This document shows positions 9,889-23,322 of a stretch of DNA of 64,000 nt, in pieces. The position numbers were made by a program, and so were the translations under genes. The stretch's first letter is position 1. Every line of letters starts with the position of its first letter. The stretch comes from Ustilaginoidea virens (Eukaryota; Ascomycota; Sordariomycetes; Hypocreales; Clavicipitaceae): NCBI RefSeq assembly GCF_000687475.1, contig NC_057321.1, positions 2,666,001-2,730,000 of the forward strand, given 5' to 3'. The notes below the pieces were generated by a model. It was not told the DNA's origin, searched no databases, and saw only the letters and a list, made by a program, of their open reading frames with translations.

Positions 9889-11853
9889 GTCGGATGGAAT
9901 GCGGGTACCTGTGTGATGCGGTATTTTACATGTCTGGATATACGCAGATTGCGAGCATCAGACCATGTCGAATGGTCCATCGCCTGATGCAGCCGCGGTG
10001 ACGGAAGCTGCCGACAGCGGTTTGCCGCTGCAAGTGGCCTGCTACGGTCTGCAGCCGATATACTAGGCTGCTGCTATCGCGGTTGATATATCGCACAGGG
10101 AAATAGATATGCTTGCTCGTGGCAGTAGGAAAATCAACATTAAACGGAACGAATAGATGAGCTAGAATCGGGGGGGATAAACGGCCTCTGATTTTCATCT
10201 ACTAGCTGCCGCATCTAGGCTATCTAAATGGGTTGCTTTCCAGCATCCTATCCTCCTATTTTCCTGTGCAGTATACGTGCCACATTGCGTTTATGCACGG
10301 CCTCTCTGTCCGAACAAAGATCATCTTTGATGCCTGTATTGGTACGTATGTGCTACTGCTCCTTTACCCGTTGTCGTTGTTCGGCGATAATTCCGGATAC
10401 GAGGCGCCCGTATCCGGAGACCTGGTTCTATTGGGCGTACTGTTTGCAGCACTCTGCGCCGGCTTTCTAATGACCGATGCCTCGATCAGATTACTGCTGC
10501 TCATTGCGATAGATGCGGGCAATAGATACTGCCCTGCTGCTGCAACGACTGCATGCAAGTACGCTATTGCTACCGCATAGTCTGCCGCGGCTAGCTATCC
10601 TGCAACGACGGATGCTGTGGGCCGCCGTGGGCCGTTATTAGCAGCGGCTATGCAGCGCTATGCGCTATTGATAGCAGCGGCGGAAGCACCCAGCACGTAT
10701 CGACTGCGGGTAAGCTGACGAGCTGCCCGCCACCTGTCCAGGGGTTTCAACACCAGAGACGGCTCTCAGCGCTGGAGCTGGCATCGCGGTGCTGGCCTCG
10801 TAGTAGATGATGACCACGGCGCGGCGTCACATTCTGCACAGAGCGGGCAGCAACCAGCGGCTGACGTGGCTGGCCGCCCGGGAACCGGGGGCGCTTCCAC
10901 AAGGTGGGCCGTGCGGCGGCGCTCCGGCCGAGCTGTCGGAGATTCCCGCCCGCCCGGGCCCGAGCTCGCCCCACCTGCCGCAAAAGCCGCACGCCGCACG
11001 CCGCACGCCGCACGCCGCAGACGGAGGTCGCCCGGCGCGGCACCCGAATCACAGGTTGCAGCGTCGCATCTGGGTTCTTCGGCCCGACGGCCATGTCTGT
11101 GTTTCTCTGTTGTCTCCATCAGTCGGGGGTTGGCGGCACGGACGGGAGCGCCAACCGAGGCACCTACGCCGACGGGTGCCAGACTCCTGGGCCGCGTACT
11201 CGGACGAGGAGTGGTTTGGTTGTCACTGGCGGGGAAGAAGGGCCCATGGTGGCGGTTGCCCTGATGATTCTGCGTCTGGCGTGCCTTTGAGCGCTGGCCC
11301 CGAGGCATGGCGGCGCCTGCTTCCGTCGGGCTTCATCCATTAGTCACTAGTATCCAGGCAACCAAGTCCGAGCGCCAATCCTGGTGCATCTATTGAACCG
11401 AGCTGTTTCACAGAGACGGAAGGGAAGCACCGACAAAAGAAACGAAGAATAGAAGAACGTGGCAGGGGAGGCAAACGCTTATCGACAAGCCTGGCCCTTC
11501 CTTTGTGCGCTTCGCGCAACTACGACGAGCTATAAAAAAAAAGGCTCAAAGGGTTTCAACAGCCCATCCGTCCCAAATCCCGCAATCCGCAGATCCATCA
11601 GCCGAGTCCGAGTCGTCCCAAAGTCCAGCCGCGCTAGCTGCCTTGCGGTCTGGAACCCATCTAAGCAGAGAATCCCTGTTGGTCCTTATGTTGGCACGAC
11701 GTCGTGCGGGTTGCGACACTTTCTCAAAGGGCAGCACGGCGCACAACCGTCCAGAAGCAAATCACCGATTCCGCTTCACCCTCTCCCCAGCCGTCACAGC
11801 ACGGCACTGCGACAAACGGCTTGTCCGCAGCCGACCAAGGCCACAGCAATACG
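9889..11853. other. Intergenic, no supported gene
   Basis: About 2 kb between the aldolase and the 3' end of the PKS gene. Around 10450-10720 there is a patch of repeated CTGC/GCAGCGG-like words, and at about 10988-11020 a short GCACGCC repeat. Open frames are short and mutually overlapping. The part next to 11853 is probably the PKS 3' untranslated region. No tailoring gene for the PKS is visible. Confidence 0.6.
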
Positions 11854-14800
11854 TCAACCTGCCGCCCATGCCCCTTTGATACGGCTCTTTCTCAACGCCA
11901 GACCCGCTAGGTCGCTCAGCCCTCCTACTGTGAGCAGCTCCAGCACCTGCAGATGCGCCTGCAACTCCTTGCCTATCCAGTTGCGCAGCTCAATCGCGTT
12001 CAGCGAATCCAGCCCAAAGGCCATGACCGACGTGCTTGCCTGCTGCGTCTCCATGACCTCGGCCGGAATCATGAGGATGGAGCCCAGCTTGTCGCGCAGG
12101 CCGCCCGTGGCAATCTCCTGCGCCGTCTCCAGGTCCGGCGCCTGGCGAATCTTCTCCGCCATGGGCACGTCGGCGGCGTGGTGCGGCCCGGCTGCGTCGA
12201 GACGCTGCGCGAGCGCCGCCTCGCTCAGGTGCCTGAATTTGCCGTCCGCGGCGTAAAACGGCAGGTTGGACGGGTCCGAGAAGCTCAGCCCGGTGATGCA
12301 CTGGCCGTTGCACGTCGCAGACACCCGGCCGTCGATTGCTGCGTCGATTAATGCCAGCACTTCGTCGCCAGTCATGGTGGCCCCCGAAAGGGTCTTGAGC
12401 ACCTTTTCCTGCCTGGCTGCCTTTTCCGCCAGGTAGCCGACGTCGGTGACGGCTGTGAGGTTGAGCGAGGTGCCCTTCATGTCCTTGCTTCGCCGGTGCG
12501 ACGCAAACGCGTCCAGAAACGTGTTGGCAGCCGCGTAGGCAGCTTGTCCTCGGTTGCCGACGATGCCGGCAACCGAGGAGAGGACGACGAAAAAGTCCAG
12601 CTGGGTGTCTTCCAGCGCCTTGTGCAAGTTCCAGGCCCCAGAGACCTTGCACCGGACCACGGCGTCGTAATCGTCAAACGTCATCGACTCAAACAGCATG
12701 TCCTAGATGTTTCTTCAGCGTTAACCGAGTGGAATTGAAGCGCGCGGCCAGAAGCGTTTGACGAAAAACTTGAATCCTTACCCTGAGGACCATGGCGGCG
12801 TGGATGACACCGCGAACAGGAGGCAATGTCTTCTTCATATCTGCCAAGAGGTTCTGTACGTCTTGCTCGCAGCCTACGTCGCAGCGTCGAACATGAATTT
12901 CCCCTCCAAGCCGCTCGCCGTCCTTGGCCAACTCCGCAAGTTCCGCAGTCATGCTGCCCGTTCTAGACAAGAGAACTATGTGGCCAGCGCCACGACTCAC
13001 CAGCCGCCGAGATATGGCCCGGCCGAGGCCGCCAGTACCACCAACGATGATGTAGCTTGCATTCTTGTGCAGGGAGGACGGCTTTTCAGCAGGATGAACA
13101 GCCTATGCAAGAGTTTCTCGTCAGCTCTGCTTCATATGGACCCTGCGGAGAACAGGGGTAAGTCGCTTTGCCGGATGTTTTACCTCACCTTTACTTGGTC
13201 TGCTGGGTTATGCTTTACAACCACTTTGCCGGTAGTCTTGCCGCTCTGCAACTTTCGCAAGGCGCTTTCCACGTCAGAGATTCCAACCACGTTGATGGGG
13301 CTGACTGGTTTGACAACGTGGCTGGAAATAAGTTTCATAACAGCAGTCAGGATCCTGCCCATGAGTCTAGGCCGCTTCTCGGCGACAAGGGCCAGATCGA
13401 CCGAATGGAACGAGCAGTTGTGGTCAAATATCGCCATCTCTAGCCGCGTGTTCGAGGTGATGTCCCTCTTTCCAATCTCGACGAAGCGACCAAACGGCGC
13501 GAGACACTCCCACGACTCGCGAAGAAGGTCGCCGGCCAGAGAGTTGATGACTACGTCGACACCAGCTCCGCCCGTTGCCTCCTTCACGCACGCTCCAAAG
13601 GAGGCATCCCGGCTGTAAAAGATGCGGTCTTCTGCAACGCCGTAGGTCGTCATGATGAACTGCTTCTTCTCGAAGCTACCCACCGTGGCGAATACCTCGG
13701 CGCCAATCATCTGTGCAAGCTGCATGGCCGCCTGTCCTACGCCGCCCGAGGCCGCATGGATTAGAACCTTCTCCCCCGGCCCCGTGCGCGCCAGCTCAAG
13801 CATGCCATAGTAGGCGGTGCTGTAGATAACGGGAATAGAAGCAGCAATTTCAAAATTCATGCCAGCCGGAATCACAGCAGCGCTTGTGGCAGGGCATCGT
13901 GCGAATGTGCTGTACGCTCCAAAGGATACTGCGCAAACACGGTCCCCAGGCTTAAGCGACGAGACCCCAGCGCCAGTCCGGGCGACGACTCCGCTACACT
14001 CGACGCCGAGATGAGGACTCGTCACTTGACCCATTGCAACCATGACGTCTTTAAAGTTCATTCCGGTAGCAACGACCTTGAGCTCGATCTCGTCGTTACC
14101 CAGGGGCTTCGCCTCATCCTCATCCCAGTAGAGCGAGTCCAAAGCTCCAAGGGTGCCAACCTTGATCTTGAGGCGGCGATTGGCTTGCTCCCAGGATTGA
14201 GGGTAGGGCTGAGACGCTTGGGTGTCGCGGAACACGGCTAGATTCATGCCCTCATGCTCAAAAACGCGAGGCACCACCAGCTTGCCGGCTTGCTCAGCAA
14301 ACTCATAGTCGACCGGGCCACCGCCTGTCGGCGTCTCCAGCGAGTACTTCAGGGCTTCAAGGATGAGACCTGCCCTTTCCACGGCCGAAAGGTCGGATTG
14401 TGGATCTAGGTCAATGCTGGCGGCGGGTTTGTTCATCTCCGACCGTACCGTCCGCAGCAGGCCGAGAGAAATGTTCTTCTGCGGCATTTCCGCGTACCGG
14501 CAAGCGCCGCTGGTGACCCATAGAAGCGAGTTGCTAGAGATGAGAAGAGCTTTGAGCTTGTCAAACTTCTCCTTATTCATCTGCGTCAGCAGAGGTTCCT
14601 CGAGTTCGACGAGGCAGATGTATTGCTTGGATATCGATGGCTCGATGTTCATGAACGTTGAGACTGGAGGCTTTTGGCCTGTCTTGAGGTCAACAAGATT
14701 TGCCAAGGCGGCAAGAAGCTCTTCATCTAGAGTGTTGCCGGTTATAAGCTCAATCATAGGCCCACCCGGATACCCGGGTTGTTGAACGTGGCCGTCAGAT

Positions 14801-17800
14801 TGAGCCGTCGCGTGTCCGACTGCATTACTATTGGCTTCGGCCTGCGAGTGGCCGTTGTGCCGACCATTGCTGCCAACCACTGGACCACCATTTGTGCCAT
14901 TTGAGGCCGAATTTGCACCGCTTCCTTCTACTCGTCCATTTCCATGGGCGAGTCCATGACCGTTGCCATTGCTCAGCCTTTCAGCATCCTTGTCTGTTCG
15001 ACTGTTTGCGACTTTCGAGGACGTGGATGCAGGTTCCCACTGAATGCTGTAGCATAGCGAATGAGGTCCGGCAGCCTCTGGAGAGTCACCATGCACCGCT
15101 GTCATTCTGAGTCCCTCGAGCTCGACGACAGGTTCTGCCAGCCCTTCGCTCCAGGCCTCAACAACAAAGTCAACTGGGCCAGGAGCTGACAAGTCTTGTG
15201 AAGTATAAGCAATCGACTGTACACCAGTCCCAGGCTTCCTCGGAACTGTTCGTTGAATGGTGACTTTTTTGATGGCAGACGGCACGTGTAGCGAAGACAT
15301 CCGACCCTTTCCGGCACCGAGAATCGCAAATGTTAGCTGGAAGAAGAGGTCCATGAAAGCGGTGGGCAGGATCGAGTCTTTTTCGTGGGCAAACGGCATT
15401 AGTTCGGCGGTGTCGGGGACAAATACATTGGCGGCAGAATAGTTACCCTCTGCCCGAAGGCTACTAGCCGGGCTCATGGTAAAGACAGAGTTGTAACTAG
15501 CCCCCAAGTCACAAAGCTCGGCGTAGAAGGTGTTCAGGTCAAGATGGCCATCAACCATGGCAGCCATTTTCGACCTACGGGCCTTGGTCTGTTGTGAAGA
15601 CGAGCTATGAACGGGATTTTCCCCCTGCGGCTTCGTGACTCCCACAAGACCTCGGCAATGCTCCAGCCACCCTCTGGAAGGAATCCAAGAAGAGATCCGG
15701 AACTCATCCCAGTCGTTCGAGTATGATCTTGTGCCCTCCGCATAAGACTTCAGGGTCATGTGCGTCTCGTAGTCGGAGCCATCATCCATGATGAGGGCCT
15801 TTGATACCTGAACCTCGCGGAAGCGAAATCCAGCAATCTGGTCAGACTGGATCCCACGAAGCTGAGCCCTCTGGAAAGCCGCCTCAACGGCCATACAGAG
15901 ATAACCGGCGAAGGGGAAGGTCGTCAGGGACTGCATGCGGTGGTCCTTTAACCAAGGAACGTCATCTAATGTCAGGGTATTCACCCAAGACGGCTCAATG
16001 TCACTGGAAACATCTTCCAGGAGGCCAAGGAGGTCGTGGCGAGGGAACGGCTTCAACCGGTGCTGCTTGGCGATTCTGCTCTCGAACCAGTACTTGTGCT
16101 GTGTAAAAGGATAAGGCTCAAAGTCCTTGATCAGTGCCGGTGATTGTCCAAACAGACTCTCCTGATTAACAGCGCCAAAGTCCAACTCGCAGCCGTTGAC
16201 GAAGAGGTTGCCCGCTGACTGAAGAGCGGCAAGGGTGTCGTCTTGGTTGCGGACCAGTGTCGGAACATATTTTACTGCAGAAGCGGCAGCGTCGTTGATT
16301 CCAGTCAGAGTCTGCTTGACAGGTCCTTCAAGAGCAGCGTGTGGTCCAACCTCAAGAATGATGTTTGGCTTCTCTTGAATGTACAGCTCCTTCAGAGCAG
16401 TAGAGAAGAGGACAGGCTGGGTCAAGTTGTCGACCCAGTACGACGGGCCAAGGGCCGCATGGTTGTGGAGCCTTTTGCCCACAAGAGAAGAGTAGAAGCT
16501 TGCCCCCTCGGTGTGCTGTGCTGTGGTGTCCTTGATGGACGTCATGTAGTCGTCCGCGACCAGCATCATGTGTGGGGAATGATACGCGACCTCCACGCGC
16601 AACTTTCGGTTGAAGACGGACTTTGCGTCGAGCTCTGCCCTCAATGCGTCTACTTCTTGTTCATCACCAGAAATAGTGACTGAGCGTGGTGAGTTTTCAC
16701 AGGCAACCTGAATTTGGTGCAGTTGCATGGCTTTGACGATCCTCTTGACCTCTACCATGCCCTCGCCAACAGCAAGCATTGCACCTCGGACTCCCTCGAA
16801 CCTTGACTTCATCCTCGACACGGCTTTTCCGCGAAAGTAAGCTGTTTCAATGGCGTGTTCCATGGAGATTGCCCCCACGGCATACGCGGCACCAATCTCT
16901 CCACTTGAGTGACCGACTACAGCCGCAGGTTTGACTCCCCAGGAGCTGAAGAGGTTCGTTAAACCGATCTGAACCGCGGTGCAGATGGGTTGAGAGATGT
17001 GTGCCTGGTTAACACGGGAGGTCGCCTCGTCTTTGCGCAGCTCCTCGACCAAGTCAAAATCTGCCCCAATAGATACGAGGTGTGCAGCAGCAGAATGGAC
17101 GGCATCTGAGAAGGCGCTGTGAGACTCCAACAATTGCTTGCCCATCTCAGGCCATTGAGCACCCTGTCCCGTGTAAACAAAGGCAATCTTTGGTGTCTTG
17201 AAAGCGCGACGAGGAGCGGTTTGGCATCCATTAAGCATGGCTGCCAGATCACTGCAGCTTGACACAGCAAAAGCCATGCGCAAAGGGAGATGTGAGCGGC
17301 GTTGACCGAGCGTATAGGCAATGTCGCCGAGGATGCGCTTTTCGAAGACTTCCGGGTGCTGCTCAATGTACACGCCAAGTTGAGATGCCACCCGGTTTGC
17401 TGCAGTTTCGTCAAATGCTGAGAGGACAATGAGTTTAGACCGGGTGACGCGGAGCTCGGCCTTTTCAGGGAGATGTCTAGTTCTACTAAAAGGCAGCCCC
17501 TCCAGAACAGCGTGGGCGTTGGACCCTCCAAACCCAAAGTTGTTAACACTGACGAAGCGTTTGCCAGAAGGCCAGGGCCGCAGCACGGTGGGAATCTCAA
17601 TTTTCCACTCATCGAGCGGGATAGCTTCGTTTGCTCTCTCAAAGTTGATGTTTGGCAAAACCAAACGTTTTTCCAACATCAGTGCCGCCTTGATGACGGA
17701 CACAATGCCACTCACATTCTCGAGGTGACCGACATTGCTCTTGACCGAGCCCATGTACAAAGGAAGCCTTTTACTTCTGCCGCCCCCGAAGACGCGGTGA

Positions 17801-19007
17801 ATAGCGTGTGCTTCGATGGGGTCACCGACTTTGGTGCCTGTTCCATGCGCTTCAATGAATCCAACGTCATCGGTTGAGATCCCGGAGCGGGCATAAATCT
17901 CTCGAATTAGTTGCTCCTGGGCTTCGCCGTTGGGTGCGGAAATACCTGGAACGTCGTGTTAGACTATAGAGCCAGAAGCTGGTAACGGAAGTCGAGATGG
18001 GTATATTCCCGTTTTCCACCCACCAACAGTCTTTCCGTCTTGGTTTGTCCCAGTGCCGACAATCAATGATCTAACTGAATCCTGGTGCTTCAGAGCTTGG
18101 GAAGCTGCTTTCAGGACTAAGCAGGCAACGCCCTCGCCTCTTGCAAAACCTGACTTCGCGCGATGGTCAAAGGAATAGGTCTTTCCGTGCTCATTCAGGA
18201 TACTGTGTATGAAGACTTAGAAATCAACGTGTAGCCCATCAAAGGGAAAAGCAAGGTTGAAACTCACCCCAGCATGGACATGGCCACCATCTCATCTGGT
18301 TGCAGATGCAAGTTGGCGCCGGCCACGATAGCAGAGTCGGATTCCCCGTTACGGATACTCTGGACAGCGGCATGTAGTGCGATCAAGCTCGATGAGCAGG
18401 CAGTATCTACTGAGAAACAAGGTCCACGCAGGTCAAAAAAGTAAGAGATTCGGCCTGCTTGTAGAGACGGACTATTGCCTGTGGCATCGAACATGGGAAC
18501 CTGGTTAAGGTCTCTAAGTGTACTAACGCGGTAATCGGAGGCCTTGCCGCCTACAAAAACACCCATCTTACTCCCAGCAATAGACCTGAGAGACATGCCG
18601 GCATTCTCGAGGGCATGATATGTGCACTCAAGGAGCTGTCTTTGCTGAGGATCTGCTAGCAGTTAATTCCGCGATGCGACCTGAACAACGATGGCATGCT
18701 TTGCAGCAGTTGACGTACCCATGGCCATGGCCTCTTGTTTCGTAATGTTGAAAAACGGCGCATCAAATTGTGATAAGTCCTGCCTCATGTAATATCCACC
18801 CTGGACGTTGAAACAGCCGGCCTTCTGAGGATTGGGGTGATGGAAAGCGTCTGCCGAGAATCGGTCTGATGGCACAGGCATCCATCCATCTCGCGATCTG
18901 GACAAGAGTGTCCATAAATCATCTGGGCTCATTACATCTCCCGAGAGTCGGCAAGACATGCCAACAATAGCGATGGGCTCTGTCCATTTCTCAGTGATTG
19001 CAGACAT
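11854..19007 (-). CDS. Highly reducing type I polyketide synthase (KS-AT-DH-ER-KR-ACP)
   Basis: Exons 19007-18719, 18652-18268, 18202-18024, 17945-13189, 13102-12782 and 12702-11854 join in frame to 2259 residues; all five introns are GT-AG, 65-86 nt. KS: active Cys182 (VDTACSSS), His318 (EAHGTGT), His358 (SNVGHLE). AT: TGQGAQWPEMG and GHSSGE with Ser631. DH: His953 in LKDHRMQSLTTFPFAGY and Asp1150 in ILPTAFMDLFFQ, both motifs divergent. An Asn/Gly/His-rich linker covers about 1275-1341, followed by a KR-like structural region. ER: IHAASGGVGQAA with the nucleotide loop near 1685-1691. KR: GGTGGLG at 1891-1897, then SSVAG and YAAAN (Tyr2033, Asn2037). ACP: FGLDSLNA with phosphopantetheine Ser2210. 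No C-methyltransferase and no releasing domain. Iterative, cytosolic; expected product is a reduced, unmethylated chain released by a separate enzyme. Neighbours offer no obvious tailoring enzymes. Confidence 0.93.
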
Positions 19008-22000
19008 GGTTGTGGTAGTGGATGTAGGAGCTAGACGAAGAAAGAGTCGACAGATTTGGAAGAGCCGACAAAAAATAGGCAAAGGCGGCGGCGCAACCCC
19101 AGAAAGTGCGATGGCCTTGACTTTTTTTGCACCGGCGCTCTGCTGATTCTCAAGTGCCAATGTAGTTGAGACAACTCGAAGTGAGGGTGCTTTGAACGAT
19201 CAGGCAGCGCAAGATCGGGCTCACCCGGGCTAGACGAAGATAGACTACTTAGGTAGTAGGGTCACGAAAGCTCAGGCCGCGATTGAACATGTCGGCAAAG
19301 AATATGGGAGTGAATGCGGGAGCACTTTCTCTGGAGAAGTCAACGACGAGGGGATGTTGTGCCGACTTGAATCGAATTTATGTATATGTGCAAGCGCGCT
19401 TGCTATATGAATCCGCGCCAGGCGTCCTTGGAGCGGAAGTAAGTGGGCAGAGGTCTTACTTAAGAACTCACTGTCGTTTTCAAACCCATAACTGCAGGCC
19501 GAGATAGAGAGACGCAATGGCGATGAGGACTCCCTGCTCCTCCCTTAGCGCTGAGCGTGCAATCGGAGGACATAAAAGCCGGTCAAGCACACGCGGTTAC
19601 CACTCCCTCATGGTACATGCTGCTTGCAGGCAACTTAAAGGCCATGAAGAACAAGGATAGGGAGCTTTGCCTTTGAGCCTGGGACCATGCTCATGTCGTT
19701 GGGTTAGATCATGCCGGACTTTGCTTCCTTTTTTTCTCACACAAAAACAGGTAGAGCCGAGACAATTGTGGGCTTCTCAGGACTACCTGGGTGCGCAGTC
19801 TTGGGAGAGGGAGCCTTTAGCTAGGTAGTAGCAGAGGCCGGCTAGTAAACCAAAAACTTGTCCCAAATGCACCGCGCATGAGAGAAAACATTTTCCCTAG
19901 TTGTAGGACATATGCTGCTTCATACGACTGTTATTCTGAGGTTGCATGCCATGATCCGGATGCACCTACCATGTCGCCGCAAGTTGTGGATATCCTGGAA
20001 CAACTCCACTATCGTCCGTTTTTGCATGCATGGCCGTCTGCAGGCAAACACGGACGTTCTTCCCAGAGTCCAGACTCTACTTGCATCAAATCAAGGGAGC
20101 CGGCGGCTTCCGCTGCTGTGAACTTTCAAGACAAGGACTGGAGACATGGAGAATCGGCACAGACCAAGGCACCGACTAAAAGGAAGGTCGGCAGGCTAAG
20201 AATACAAACCACAAGGTGATGAACATGAGCTGTCCTGGGTTGACGGAGACTCAGTCTCCTGAGGCTAAAATCGCGGAAGTCCCAGGGGCTAGCGTTGCCA
20301 CAACGGAAGTCGGTCTTCGGGGATAATTGGATGCCTGTAAATCGAAGAGGAACGTCGGGCCACTCCACAAGTCAGGTCCGACCTGAAGTTCTGGATTGGG
20401 GAAGTGCCGGTGGTGGAGCTTCCTTTAGGCGTGTTTCAGTCTCAGTTTTTAACATCGTAAGTGCAACATGACGGTTCAGAAGAGGAAGATCAATTGCCAA
20501 TATGGAAAAGGAGCTTGTAATTTTGGATTGAGCAGCAAATGAGATAAACTGCGCTGGGCTGGCTTTCTTGAGCGTGCATGCATTGCATCACAGCTCGTCA
20601 TGCTCATCGTCAGCCTGCCAATCACTTTTTTAGTCGTTGGCGAGATGAGATGCCACTCAGGAGCTGTGCATATTGCTGTCGGGAGGCTAGGCAGTCGAAA
20701 ACTGTAATGAAATTTGTCCTCGGCCAATCCTCGCCTTGGAAGAAGTTGCTGGGGGTAAGACATGAGCATAGAGTCGACTGATACACTTGGTTTAAGCCCG
20801 AATATCCCGGTAGGGTCCTTGTCGATCTCGGCATTTGGAAAAAGTTCGTCCATCGGGAGGAAAAGAAGGTGTAAGCTGTAGTACTTATCAACCACCTCAT
20901 AAACACAGTATTGCCCAGTTCCCCAACTCCTCGAAGAATCGGACCCTTGCCTGATCTGGTTGGAAAGAAAAAAAAACACTCGTTTCATTGGCATTTTACC
21001 CGATCACTTCTGTGCAGTTATCCAAAATAAAGCTGCTCTGCCTACATGGTACGCACGGTAATTTCGATTTGTCGCTTTTTCTCCCGACTAAATACGTATC
21101 GAAGCTTTGTATGAGCGCAGGATGAGAAAACTTTCGAGTTCCTGCTGACACTGTTTGTCGATGAAGCAGTCGCCATTGAGAACCCCTGGGCTCGAATGGA
21201 TTGATGGATCCTATGTAGTATCCTGAACACGGTGTTGCGAGACCTCTGTTGGTGCTTAGAAGCTTTCCTGATATATTGAAATTGATGGATTGGCCGCCCT
21301 AGGTGACGTTTGGGTTAACCTTGGCGACATGCCCAAGGGCGAGTCCCCCAGGATCTTCTCGATTGTTCGGACCATCAAAACGCCATCGATCGTGGATTGC
21401 GAAAGATAAGAGAAGATTCTGGATGGATACAGCTCGACTCTGAACAGGTCCCTCTCCCTGATTAACTTGGCGCCATGATGAGTCTTTATTTGCTGCGGAA
21501 AGCTCGCTGCTGAAGCTTGTTTCCGGGATGTTCTATCCTGGCATATCTGAAGAAACTGCAGCTTCAGCACATTAATACTTGAGGAGCAACATTCATGCGA
21601 ATTTCAGGGCTTACAGATGCACGCGAGGTAATAGTAGGACGAGGCTGGAGTAAATGGCGAGCATTGTGTGCGAATTAGTTGGTGCTCGGCATTTATTTCT
21701 TTGGGCACCAGGCACCAGGCACCAGACACCAGGCACCTTGACGACTTGACGACTTGCAGTGCAGCCACCAGACTCCACTTGTGACGTAAATGGCAGTGTA
21801 GCACCTCCCTTGCAACATCTGTGTGTAACGGGTGAAGCAGCTGTGGAATTATTTCGGCTGGCCGCCAGTTGCCAACTTGATGGAAAATGGCGCGATAATT
21901 AACTGCGACAACTAGCACACGATTCGCTCGGTAATATACAAGACCAGGCGAGACGTTTGCTATTTACCTAGGTACTTATCTACTGTCTATTAATTCGAAA

Positions 22001-23322
22001 GCGCAGACACACGACTTTGCTTGTATACCTCTGCACTCGGGTTAGAACTTGCAGGCTGTAGCCGCGCATAACTGTTGCCTCAAAATGTGACGCCACACGC
22101 TACACTGCGTGCGGCTCTGTTGGCCTTTGTATAATGCGATAGGTGATCGAGACACACCAGACTGCAACTGTTTCACGAATATAGGAGATCCTGAGGCATG
22201 ATTGTCCACGCCCGACTTTTGGGTGCAACATCAACCTCGTCTTCACGAACACTCTACCTCCTGCCGCTTGGATTGCGATCCAGTGCCTGGACTCTGGAGT
22301 TTCTCTGTCGCCGCCAAAGGATGGATATTTGCGAATACTGAGCGGGGTTATGAGCTTGGTGGGTACTAGCCTGAGGTGCCTATAGGTACCTGGTGGCATA
22401 AGCTGGTGGGTCTAAAATGGCATCTCTGCTTTCACGAGTGTCTTGCTTGCGTCAATCGAAATCGTCTTGCATCTGTGGCTTAGCATTAAATACCCCACCA
22501 CCTTGTTCATGTAACAGGTACTGTGTAATTTGAGCGCCATCACAAGCTGAATCACAAGTCTCAAGTTTTAGCATCTCCATATCTCAAATGGAATGTTAAA
22601 AAAAAAAAAAAGAACAGTGTCTATATCGGATTTCTAATACGAGTTGCATGCCAAGATTGACGAAAAATAAGAGTCGTCCTGGTTGCAATTTAAAATTTTG
22701 GCAGGGCAGGGCAGGGCAGGGCATGTTCCCTTCCCTGCTGAACCACAACTCGTCTCGGAGCAATTGCTCCGTGACATTTGGCCAATCACCTCGCCGCCCT
22801 GTCCCGTCAAAGATGGGACGTGAAAAAGTGTCTGGTGCCTGGAAATGGTCTTCCGTTACTAAAAATTTCCATTATGGAGAACTCAGGGTCGTAGGTGATT
22901 CCGCAGAATATCCATAAACAAGGCGTAGATACGCATCCACAAGGCGTCCATCACATGACTGGCTGTCAGGACTTACTTGCCCCTGGAACAGAGAACCTGG
23001 AATCGCCTGGGGCTTGGACTCTGGGATGCACCGCACAGGAAGAGCCACATAGGACATGGGTGGAAGGATTTCCGGGTTTGACAGCTGCATCGAGGTTCCA
23101 CCTTCCTAGATCGAGATCTCGTGGTTGCCATGTCATTCATTCGTCCTAAACCCCAATCATCCCACCCCTCTGTTTTCGCCGCCCTCATCGACTTTATCCG
23201 CGCACTCATGTCTCTCCTCACACTGCTTCCTTCATTCCCTGCATTCAGGCGACAACAGCGGACTACGCTATCAGGCGTTGGTCCACTACAAAGAGCTCGC
23301 TTGGGGGGACATCATCTCGAAA
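19008..23322. other. Long gene-free stretch upstream of the PKS
   Basis: About 4.3 kb between two divergent genes, much longer than other divergent gaps here. The largest open frame (minus, 20476-20994, 172 codons) is overlapped by a second minus frame and resembles nothing I know. TAGGTAC-type words (for example TTTACCTAGGTAC near 21963) recur. It must contain the PKS and kinase promoters. It could also hold decayed sequence; I see no intact transposase, reverse transcriptase or biosynthetic gene. Confidence 0.55.
22701..22723. repeat. (GCAGG)n pentanucleotide repeat
   Basis: Four perfect GCAGG copies plus a partial one. This is one of four pentanucleotide microsatellites in the window. Confidence 0.9.

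Noticed and set aside
10233..10580. 115-codon plus-strand frame with hydrophobic stretches
   Set aside because: No ATG in good context, no family resemblance, and it lies in a patch of repeated words; hydrophobicity alone is weak evidence.
20476..20994. 172-codon minus-strand frame upstream of the PKS
   Set aside because: A second minus frame overlaps most of it, the sequence matches nothing I know, and no splice partners were found.
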